A DNA stretch of 15,850 bases, taken from assembly GCA_021808035.1 (NCBI GenBank), contig JAKBCG010000018.1, positions 1 through 15,850 of the forward strand, read 5' to 3'. Positions 1-5,717 of this stretch are shown here, in pieces. Made by a program: the position numbers and the translations under genes. How positions within the stretch are numbered: position 1 is the first letter of the stretch; the number at the start of each line of letters is the position of its first letter. This stretch comes from Pseudomonadota bacterium. GTDB lineage: Bacteria > Pseudomonadota > Gammaproteobacteria > Steroidobacterales > Steroidobacteraceae. The notes below the pieces were generated by a model. The model saw only the letters and a program-made list of their open reading frames with translations, was not told the DNA's origin and did not search any database.

Positions 1-22
1 GCTCGTGGGCTGCGATCGCCAT
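1..22 (-). CDS. pmbA: 5' end of a minus-strand gene, probably pmbA (tldE), cut by the window edge
   Basis: Only seven codons are visible (M-A-I-A-A-H-E). They are read leftwards from an ATG whose first base is 22. A strong Shine-Dalgarno AGGAGA lies on the minus strand at 34-29, six bases before the ATG, so a real translation start here is likely. The product cannot be recognised from seven residues. The name rests on context: in many Gammaproteobacteria pmbA is the direct neighbour of yjgA(darP), divergently oriented in E. coli, and this start is divergent from darP across about 90 bases. PmbA/TldE is the partner subunit of TldD, which is encoded further right in this window. The start is supported by sequence; the identity is inference. 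Confidence 0.55.
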
Positions 23-62
23 CGGCTCTCTCCTGGTCGCCCGGCATCCGGGCGCTGCCGTC

Positions 63-92
63 ATTGTACCGGGCCGGGATTGGGTCGGCTGA
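63..92 (-). promoter_or_regulatory. Possible sigma70-type promoter for the left-edge (pmbA-like) gene
   Basis: On the minus strand a TACAAT hexamer (5 of 6 to TATAAT) lies at 68-63, about 40 bases before the ATG at 22. The only -35 candidate is TTCAGC at 92-87, a weak 3 of 6 match with an 18-base spacer. The A/T-rich hexamer stands out in a GC-rich spacer between two divergent genes. The -35 is poor, so this is tentative. Confidence 0.3.
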
Positions 93-112
93 AGGGATGT
101 CCGGGTGATAGC

Positions 113-640
113 ATGGCGCGCATGACGAGCAGCGAGGAACCGGCGGACGCGACCGACTCCGGCGCCGAACGGCCGAGCAAGAGCGCGCGCAAGCGCGCGG
201 CCGCCTCGCTGCAGGATCTCGGGGTCGATCTTGCCGAGTGGCCGGATGCGGAGCTCGACGCGCTGGGTCTGCCGGATGCGCTGGCCGCGGCGATCCGGGA
301 ACTGCGCCGTCTGCGGGCGCACGGCGCACGGCTGCGCCAGCGCCAGTACATCGGCAAGCTGATGCGCCGCATCGACCCGCAACCGGTGATCGCGCGGATC
401 GAAGCGCGCAAGCACGAGCACGACCGGCAGGTCCGCGCATTCCAGCAGCTCGAGCGCTGGCGCGACCGGCTGATCGGCGCGCAAGCCGCCGCGATCGACG
501 ACTTTCTCGCGGCCCATCCGGCCGCGGACCGCGCGACGCTCCTGCGCCTGGTCGAGGCGGCCCGCGGCGAACGCGCCGCGGGCCGACCACCGGCGGCGGC
601 GCGCGAGCTGTTCGCCCAACTGAGACAGTGGATCCGCTGA
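113..640 (+). CDS. darP: Ribosome-associated assembly protein DarP/YjgA (DUF615)
   Basis: The 175-residue product matches the YjgA/DarP family (DUF615), whose E. coli member is of similar size and associates with the large ribosomal subunit during assembly. Visible hallmarks are a charged N-terminal K-S-A-R-K-R stretch leading into S-L-Q-D-L-G (residues 22-37), the conserved R-Q-R-Q-Y-I-G-K-L-M-R block (75-85), and a helical, Arg/Glu-rich C-terminal half ending in L-R-Q-W-I-R. The frame is open further upstream to position 5, but that part does not look like the family and runs over the divergent neighbour's start. ATG 113 is chosen, with a weak GGGTGA four bases upstream; ATG 122 is an alternative. 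It is expected to be cytoplasmic. purE starts 23 bases after the stop with no terminator between, so co-transcription is likely. Confidence 0.92.
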   Translation: MARMTSSEEPADATDSGAERPSKSARKRAAASLQDLGVDLAEWPDAELDALGLPDALAAAIRELRRLRAHGARLRQRQYIGKLMRRIDPQPVIARIEARKHEHDRQVRAFQQLERWRDRLIGAQAAAIDDFLAAHPAADRATLLRLVEAARGERAAGRPPAAARELFAQLRQWIR

Positions 641-663
641 TCGTTTGGTACACTGGGGCGCTC

Positions 664-1155
664 ATGAACGCGCTGATCGGCATCATCATGGGTTCCGCCT
701 CCGATTGGGAGACGATGCAACCCGCGGCGCAGATGCTCACCGAACTCGGGATCGCGCACGAGGTGCGGGTCGTGTCCGCGCACCGGACGCCCGACCTGCT
801 TTTCGACTACGCCGCCACCGCGCGCGACAGAGGCTTGAAGGCGATCATCGCCGGCGCCGGCGGCGCGGCGCATCTGCCGGGCATGACTGCGGCCAAGACC
901 TCGGTGCCGGTGCTCGGCGTCCCGGTGCAGTCGAAGGCGCTGAACGGCCTCGACTCCCTGCTGTCGATCGTGCAGATGCCGGCCGGGATCCCGGTCGCGA
1001 CCTTCGCGATCGGCGCCGCCGGCGCGAAGAATGCGGCCTTGTTCGCCGCCGCGATCGTCGCGAACGAGGTCCCTGAGGTCCGTGCCGCGCTCGACGCTTT
1101 TCGGGCGGCGCAGACCGCGGCCGTGCTGTCGCGGCCCGATCCCCGGGCGCCGTGA
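664..1155 (+). CDS. purE: N5-carboxyaminoimidazole ribonucleotide mutase PurE (class I)
   Basis: This 163-residue protein catalyses the second step of AIR carboxylation in bacterial purine synthesis, converting N5-CAIR made by PurK into CAIR. Family motifs are intact. The N-terminal nucleotide-binding G-S-A-S-D-W is at residues 10-15. The S-A-H-R-T-P loop with the catalytic histidine (His40) is at 38-43. A-G-A-G-G-A-A-H-L-P-G-M is at 63-74, and the P-V-Q-S-K-A-L-N-G-L-D-S-L block at 87-99. A purK gene alongside fits class I (mutase) PurE rather than the direct AIR carboxylase. The ATG at 664 places the first beta strand correctly; only a GGGG at 655-658 could serve as ribosome binding site. 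Its stop overlaps the purK start in GTGA (1152-1155), so the pair is translationally coupled. Confidence 0.97.
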   Translation: MNALIGIIMGSASDWETMQPAAQMLTELGIAHEVRVVSAHRTPDLLFDYAATARDRGLKAIIAGAGGAAHLPGMTAAKTSVPVLGVPVQSKALNGLDSLLSIVQMPAGIPVATFAIGAAGAKNAALFAAAIVANEVPEVRAALDAFRAAQTAAVLSRPDPRAP

Positions 1156-2258
1156 CCGGATCGATTCCCCGCCGCGTCGGAATCGTCGGCGCCGGCCAGC
1201 TCGGGCGCATGCTCGCGCTCGCGGCCGCGCCGCTCGGGCTGCGATGCCTGTTCCTCGACCGCAGCGACGACGCACCCGGGGCGCAGCTCGCGCCGATACT
1301 CGTCGGCGAGCTCACCGATCCGGCGTTGCTCGCCGAGCTCGCGAAGCGCTGCGACGTCTTGACGTTCGACTGGGAGAACGTGCCCGCGAGCGCGCTCGCG
1401 CCGCTCGCACGCACGATCCCGATCAGGCCCGGCCCCGCCGCGCTCGAAGTATCCCAGGACCGGCTGGCCGAGAAGTCGCTGTTCAAGCGGCTGCGGATCC
1501 CGGTGACGCCGCACGCCGCGGTCGATGGCCGCGCGGACCTCGAACGCGCGGCGCGCCGCCTCGGCTTGCCCGGTGTGTTGAAGACGCGCCGTCTCGGCTA
1601 CGATGGCAAGGGCCAGGCGCTGCTTCGCGAGCCTGCGGACTTCGAGCGGGCGCTCGAAACGCTCGGCAAGCGGGATCTGATCTACGAGAAGCACCAGCGC
1701 TTCTCGCTCGAGGTATCGATCGTCGGGGCTCGCGGGATCGGCGGCGAGACCGCCATCTATCCGCTGTCGGCGAACACCCACCGTGACGGGATCCTGCGCT
1801 ACGGGATCGCACCGTACCGCGACGCGGCGCTCGAGCGCCTCGCGGTGACGCACCTCCGCCGCGTGATGCGCACGCTGAATTACGTCGGCGTACTCGCGAT
1901 CGAGTTCTTCGTGGTGAACGGACGGTTGCTGGCCAACGAGATGGCGCCTCGGGTGCACAATTCCGGGCATTGGACCATCGACGGCTGCGTGACCAGCCAG
2001 TTCGAGAACCATCTGCGCGCGATCTGCGGCCTGCCGCTCGGCAGCACCCGCCCGTTGGGCCACACGGCGATGATCAATTTCCTCGGGTCGATGCCGGACC
2101 GGGAGGCGCTGCTGCGGATCGAGGGCCTCGCATACCATGACTACGGCAAGGATCCGCGTCCGGGACGCAAGCTCGGTCACTGCACGATCGTCGGCGCGCG
2201 GGCGAAGGATCGCGATGCCGCGATGCAAAATGCTCTAAAATCGATTCGCTGGACGTAA
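1152..2258 (+). CDS. purK: N5-carboxyaminoimidazole ribonucleotide synthetase PurK
   Basis: This 368-residue ATP-grasp enzyme uses ATP and bicarbonate to carboxylate AIR to N5-CAIR, the substrate for PurE. The N-terminal Rossmann-like motif G-I-V-G-A-G-Q-L-G-R-M-L is at residues 10-21. The ATP-grasp part includes T-R-R-L-G-Y-D-G-K-G-Q (about 144-154), the Y-E-K region near 177 and the metal/ATP-binding N-E-M-A-P-R-V-H-N-S-G-H-W (262-274). The C-terminal G-L-P-L-G-S-T and H-Y-D-Y-G-K-like (Y-H-D-Y-G-K) segments are also typical. Length is close to the family norm (E. coli about 355). The start is a GTG inside the purE stop (GTGA). No clear Shine-Dalgarno precedes it, so translation probably relies on coupling to purE. 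Confidence 0.97.
   Translation: MTGSIPRRVGIVGAGQLGRMLALAAAPLGLRCLFLDRSDDAPGAQLAPILVGELTDPALLAELAKRCDVLTFDWENVPASALAPLARTIPIRPGPAALEVSQDRLAEKSLFKRLRIPVTPHAAVDGRADLERAARRLGLPGVLKTRRLGYDGKGQALLREPADFERALETLGKRDLIYEKHQRFSLEVSIVGARGIGGETAIYPLSANTHRDGILRYGIAPYRDAALERLAVTHLRRVMRTLNYVGVLAIEFFVVNGRLLANEMAPRVHNSGHWTIDGCVTSQFENHLRAICGLPLGSTRPLGHTAMINFLGSMPDREALLRIEGLAYHDYGKDPRPGRKLGHCTIVGARAKDRDAAMQNALKSIRWT
2236..2241 (+). promoter_or_regulatory. Possible -10 element before the AAA-FHA gene
   Basis: TAAAAT (5 of 6 to TATAAT) lies in an unusually A/T-rich patch at the very end of purK, about 65 bases before the ATG at 2306. No good -35 hexamer is found 16-18 bases upstream. It could give the AAA-FHA gene its own transcript. 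This is a weak call, based mainly on local base composition. Confidence 0.22.
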
Positions 2259-2261
2259 GCG

Positions 2262-2279
2262 GAACGGCCGATGCCGTTC
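2262..2279 (+). other. Perfect hairpin just after the purK stop
   Basis: GAACGGC (2262-2268) and GCCGTTC (2273-2279) form a perfect 7-base-pair stem with a CGAT loop, three bases after the purK TAA. No run of T follows, so it is not a standard intrinsic terminator. It could protect the 3' end of the purEK message, act as an attenuating structure before the AAA-FHA gene, or be chance. Confidence 0.35.
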
Positions 2280-2305
2280 GAAACGGACCTGAGGCGGTTG
2301 GCGCG

Positions 2306-3547
2306 ATGTATCTAGAACTCTTCCGGCTTCGTGAACTCCCGTTCCGGCTGAGCCCGGACCCTCAGTTCCTCTACCTGAGCAAGCAGCACGCCCGGGCGAA
2401 GGCGTACATGGAGTCGACGATCTGGTTCACCGACGGTTTCGTCGTGATCACCGGCGAGATCGGTGCGGGCAAGACCACGTTGATCGAAACCTTCCTGCGC
2501 GAGCTGCAACCGGACACGGTCGTCGCGCAGATCAACCAGACCCAGCTCTCGCCGACCGCGTTCCTGCAATCGGTACTGGTGCAGTTCGGCTTCTCCCCGT
2601 TCAGCATGAAGAAGGCCGAGGTGCTCGCGACGCTGAACGACTTCCTGATCGAGCAGCACGCCGCGGGCCGCCGGGTGCTGTTGATCGTCGACGAAGCGCA
2701 GAACCTGAACAACAAGGTGCTCGAGGAAGTCCGGATGCTGTCCGGCATCGAGACGACCAAGGACAAGGCGCTGCGCATCATCCTCGCCGGACAACCGGAG
2801 CTCAACGACAAGTTGAATGCGCGGGAGTTCGTGCAGCTCGCGCAGCGCGTGCGGCTGCGGTTCCATCTGACGGCGCTGACCCCGGAGGAGACCGGCGCGT
2901 ACATCGACCACCGGCTCGAGGTCGCCGGCGCCGAAGGCCGGCGGATCTTCGCCGAGGAGATCTATCCGGCGATCTTCCGTTACACCGGCGGCGTGCCGCG
3001 CCTGATCAACACCCTGTGCGACACGGCGATGATGGCGGCGTTCGCGCGGGAGTCCGATTGCGTGCTGCGAGAGGACCTCGAGGCGGCGATCCAGGAGCTG
3101 CAGTGGGTCGAGTACGCATCCCGAACGAACCGGATGCACGCGCCGAAGCTCGCGAACGAGATCGCACCCGACGCGGCGTTGGCCGGGCCCACGGTCGGAA
3201 GGATCCTGGTCGCCCGCCGCGGCGAGACCACGGTCGAGCGTGAATTGCGGCCGGGCCGGTTGGTGATCGGGCGGACCCCGGACAACGACCTGCAGATCGA
3301 CAGCAAGTTCGTGAGCCGGCATCACTGCCAGATCCTCACCCACACCGACTCGTGCCTGATCGAGGACTTGAACAGCACGAACGGGATCTACCTGCGCTCC
3401 AAGCGGATCCGGCGGCACAACCTGAACGACGGCGACGTCGTGGTGATCGGCGAGCACGAGATCACCTACATCGACGAGCGGTCGACGCGCACGCGTCAAC
3501 GCGCCGACGTCGCGGTCATCGACACCGTGGTGCTCGACAAGACCTAG
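2306..3547 (+). CDS. ExeA/GspA-type AAA+ ATPase fused to a C-terminal FHA domain
   Basis: This 413-residue protein has two domains. Residues 1-270 look like the ExeA/GspA/MshM family of secretion- and pilus-associated ATPases. It opens with M-Y-L-E-L-F-R-L-R-E-L-P-F, followed by Walker A G-E-I-G-A-G-K-T-T (50-58), Walker B L-L-I-V-D-E-A-Q (125-132), I-L-A-G-Q-P-E-L near 160 and the A-Q-R-V-R-L-R-F arginine-rich stretch. After a linker comes an FHA domain (about 300-395) with G-R at 322-323, S-R-H-H at 337-340 and S-T-N-G at 357-360, the signature of a phosphothreonine-binding surface. No signal peptide or membrane helix is seen, and the peptidoglycan-binding/TM tail of classical ExeA is absent, so a cytoplasmic role is likely. 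A GAGG lies 11 bases before the ATG. No kinase, phosphatase or secretion gene is nearby, so the process it serves is unknown. Its TAG stop shares CTAG with the opposing gene. Confidence 0.9.
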   Translation: MYLELFRLRELPFRLSPDPQFLYLSKQHARAKAYMESTIWFTDGFVVITGEIGAGKTTLIETFLRELQPDTVVAQINQTQLSPTAFLQSVLVQFGFSPFSMKKAEVLATLNDFLIEQHAAGRRVLLIVDEAQNLNNKVLEEVRMLSGIETTKDKALRIILAGQPELNDKLNAREFVQLAQRVRLRFHLTALTPEETGAYIDHRLEVAGAEGRRIFAEEIYPAIFRYTGGVPRLINTLCDTAMMAAFARESDCVLREDLEAAIQELQWVEYASRTNRMHAPKLANEIAPDAALAGPTVGRILVARRGETTVERELRPGRLVIGRTPDNDLQIDSKFVSRHHCQILTHTDSCLIEDLNSTNGIYLRSKRIRRHNLNDGDVVVIGEHEITYIDERSTRTRQRADVAVIDTVVLDKT

Positions 3548-3816
3548 CGCCTGGGCGACCGCACCACGATCGCGGGCGGCGGAATCGGCTCGCCGCTGTA
3601 GCGGCGCCGCATTGCACGGCAGCCGCGGCGGCGCAGCTCGAGCGTCAGCGCCGCGACCAGCGCGACGATTCCGATCGAGAACGTCGCGGCCGCGCGCCAC
3701 TCGCGCGTATCGATGGACGACAGGCCGAGCGCGAACGCGCCGATCGCCGCGTAGGCCGTCGGCAGTGATTCGTAGATCAAGCCCGGCAGTCGCACGTCCG
3801 CCTCCGCTGAAGACAT
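3544..3816 (-). CDS. Small two-helix membrane protein, unknown function
   Basis: This 90-residue hypothetical protein is of no family I recognise. Two hydrophobic segments are visible, about residues 19-34 and 44-61, separated by a short charged loop (D-T-R-E-W-R). The C-terminal tail is strongly basic (L-R-R-R-G-C-R-A-M-R-R-R-Y and a final R-S-P-R-R), as expected for a cytoplasmic tail under the positive-inside rule. Third codon positions are mostly G or C, as in its neighbours, which supports real coding. The ribosome binding site is weak and the start could be elsewhere. Its stop (TAG, read leftwards at 3546-3544) and the stop of the AAA-FHA gene overlap in the palindrome CTAG at 3544-3547. 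It is divergent from the S10 peptidase gene. Confidence 0.6.
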   Translation of the reverse strand: MSSAEADVRLPGLIYESLPTAYAAIGAFALGLSSIDTREWRAAATFSIGIVALVAALTLELRRRGCRAMRRRYSGEPIPPPAIVVRSPRR

Positions 3817-3825
3817 CGCGGTTCG

Positions 3826-3888
3826 CCGGATCGGATCCTAGCGCGGGAGTGCGGGCGCCAGCGGTCCATTTGACTAAACCCGATCCGG
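3826..3888. repeat. Nine-base inverted repeat in the divergent spacer
   Basis: CCGGATCGG (3826-3834) and CCGATCCGG (3880-3888) are perfect reverse complements separated by 45 bases. They lie in the 214-base spacer (3817-4030) between the small membrane gene and the S10 peptidase gene. They could be paired operator half-sites for a regulator acting on both divergent genes. In GC-rich DNA a match of this length can also arise by chance. Confidence 0.3.
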
Positions 3889-3921
3889 TGGCGCCGTGCG
3901 GTCGCAGGAGGTCCCGTGGGG

Positions 3922-3950
3922 TAGACGCGGTCGCGCCCGGCTCTTATGCT
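3922..3950 (+). promoter_or_regulatory. Possible sigma70-type promoter for the S10 peptidase gene
   Basis: TAGACG (3922-3927, 4 of 6 to TTGACA) is followed after exactly 17 bases by TATGCT (3945-3950, 4 of 6 to TATAAT). They lie in the least GC-rich part of the spacer. Transcription would start near 3957, leaving a leader of about 75 bases. Spacing is ideal; the hexamers are only moderate. Confidence 0.35.
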
Positions 3951-4030
3951 TTCTCGTTTGGTCCGGGCGGGCCGCCGCCGGAAAACGCGCGAACGATGTC
4001 CACGCCATGGACACCGCTGGGAGTCGTCAG

Positions 4031-5668
4031 ATGCGTATGAAGCCAAGCTGCCTCGCCGGCCTCCCGGCGATCCTCGCCGCGCTGTGCGCGCCGGTCATGA
4101 CCGCGATGGCCGCGGCGACGCCGCCCGCCGCCGCGCGCACCGTTGCGGCGTCGCCGGCGCTCCCCCCGGGCATGCACCGCTATCTGCGCGATGAACAGCG
4201 CATCACGCACGGCACCGTGACGATCGCCGGGCATCCGATCCGCTACGAAGCCGAGGCGGGGGTGATGGTCGTTCATGTCACCGATCCGATGGACGCGGAC
4301 CCGCCGGCGCCCGGTCCGGGCGGTGAAGCCGCGGCCCAACCGCCGGCCGCGAGCATGTCGTACTTCGCGTATTTCAAGGGCGAGCACGAGGACCCGCGCC
4401 GGCCGATCACGTTCCTGTACAACGGCGGTCCCGGATCGTCGACGATCTGGCTGCACATGGGCGCATTCGGCCCGGTGCGCGTCGTGGTCTACGGCGATTC
4501 CCACGTGCCGCCCGCCCCGTACGCCGTGGTGAACAACCAATACAGCCTGCTCGATGCGAGCGACCTCGTGTTCGTCGACGCGCCCGGGACCGGTTTCGGC
4601 CATCTGCGGGGCAAGGACAAGGCGAAGGCGTTCTGGGGGGTCGATCAGGATGCGCACGCATTCGCCAACTTCATCGTGCAGTTCCTGTCGGCGCACGATC
4701 GCTGGAATTCGCCGAAATTCCTGTTCGGCGAGAGTTACGGGACCACGCGCTCGGCGGCGCTGATCAACGTGCTGGAGAACGACAAGTCGATCGACTTCAA
4801 CGGCGTGATCCTGCTCTCGCAAATCCTGAATTACGACGACAGCATCGACGCGCCGCAGTTCAACCCCGGCGTCGACCTCCCGTACGAGCTCGCACTGCCC
4901 TCCTACGCCGCGACCGCGTGGTACCACCACAAGCTGCCCGCCGCGCCTGCGAAGCTCGACGACCTGCTGCCGGCGGTGGAGCAGTTCGCGCTCGGCGCGT
5001 ACGCGCGGGCGCTCGACGCGGGCAACGCGCTCGGCGCGAGCCGCAAGGCGGCGATCGCGCGGCAACTGCACGACTACACCGGACTCCCGGTCGCGTACCT
5101 CGAGCAGGCGAACCTGCGGATCAACGGCGGCGAGTTCGAGAAGAGCCTGCTCGGGCCCGACGCGACGACCGGCCGCCTCGATACGCGCTTCGTCGGGGCG
5201 ACGCTCGATCCGATGAGCAAGGAAGCGGGCTATGACCCGCAGGCGTCGGCGATCGCATCCGCTTACGTGTCCGCGTTCAACGAGTACGTACGCACCCGCC
5301 TGAAATTCGGCGATGCGATGGTCTACAAGCCCGAGATCGACCTGTGGAAGACCTGGGACTACACCCATCGGCCGCCCGGCGCTCCGGCAAAACTCCCCGG
5401 ACCGACGAACGTGATGCCGGATCTCGCGGCGGCGATGCAGCAGGACCCCGATCTCAAGGTTCAGCTCAACGGCGGCTACTACGATCTCGCGACACCGTTC
5501 TTCGCCGCGATGTTCGAGATGCAGCACCTGCCGATGGAAGCCTCGCTGGAGAAGAACATCGAAATGCATTTCTACCCGTCGGGACACATGGTGTACGTCT
5601 ACCAGCCGGCGCTGAAGGCACTGCACGCGAACGTCGCGGCGTTCATCGAACGCAACAGCCGGCGATAG
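4031..5668 (+). CDS. Exported S10-family serine carboxypeptidase
   Basis: This 545-residue peptidase S10 (serine carboxypeptidase) has an alpha/beta-hydrolase fold and removes C-terminal residues from peptides. The N-terminus has a signal peptide: basic M-R-M-K, a hydrophobic core at about residues 8-24, and a likely cut after T-A-M-A. The Cys in this region lacks a proper lipobox, so a soluble periplasmic or secreted enzyme is expected. The oxyanion motif N-G-G-P-G-S-S is at 131-137 and nucleophile Ser235 lies in G-E-S-Y-G (233-237). The likely triad aspartate is Asp485 (G-G-Y-Y-D-L-A-T-P) and the histidine His519 (S-G-H-M-V-Y). The frame is open upstream to 3896, but ATG 4031 is chosen because GGGAG (4019-4023) lies seven bases before it and the signal peptide starts there; ATG 4037 is possible. 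Substrate unknown. Confidence 0.93.
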   Translation: MRMKPSCLAGLPAILAALCAPVMTAMAAATPPAAARTVAASPALPPGMHRYLRDEQRITHGTVTIAGHPIRYEAEAGVMVVHVTDPMDADPPAPGPGGEAAAQPPAASMSYFAYFKGEHEDPRRPITFLYNGGPGSSTIWLHMGAFGPVRVVVYGDSHVPPAPYAVVNNQYSLLDASDLVFVDAPGTGFGHLRGKDKAKAFWGVDQDAHAFANFIVQFLSAHDRWNSPKFLFGESYGTTRSAALINVLENDKSIDFNGVILLSQILNYDDSIDAPQFNPGVDLPYELALPSYAATAWYHHKLPAAPAKLDDLLPAVEQFALGAYARALDAGNALGASRKAAIARQLHDYTGLPVAYLEQANLRINGGEFEKSLLGPDATTGRLDTRFVGATLDPMSKEAGYDPQASAIASAYVSAFNEYVRTRLKFGDAMVYKPEIDLWKTWDYTHRPPGAPAKLPGPTNVMPDLAAAMQQDPDLKVQLNGGYYDLATPFFAAMFEMQHLPMEASLEKNIEMHFYPSGHMVYVYQPALKALHANVAAFIERNSRR

Positions 5669-5717
5669 GACCGGACTCGCGGATCGCGACCGTGCGCCTG
5701 CAATCCGAACCGCGCCG

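Noticed and set aside
646..654. Extended -10-like TGGTACACT just before purE
   Set aside because: No -35 hexamer lies upstream and it would start transcription only about three bases before the ATG, so it is more likely chance, with purE read from the darP message.
2312..3700. A 462-codon minus-strand open frame opposite the AAA-FHA gene
   Set aside because: The plus-strand protein has complete Walker and FHA motifs; the antisense frame has none and also runs across the small membrane gene in a different frame.
3870..3875. TTGACT as a -35 element for the S10 gene
   Set aside because: The hexamer is good, but there is no acceptable -10 at 16-18 bases (the region reads GCGCCGTGCG). The pair at 3922/3945 fits better.
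4031..4120. Lipoprotein signal in the S10 peptidase (Cys near the end of the hydrophobic core)
   Set aside because: The residue before the cysteine is Leu rather than Gly, Ala or Ser, so the lipobox rule is not met; an ordinary signal peptide fits better.
5677..5689. Small hairpin TCGCG-GAT-CGCGA between the S10 and Nramp genes
   Set aside because: The stem is only five base pairs with a three-base loop and no T-run, which is common by chance at this base composition; not called as a terminator.
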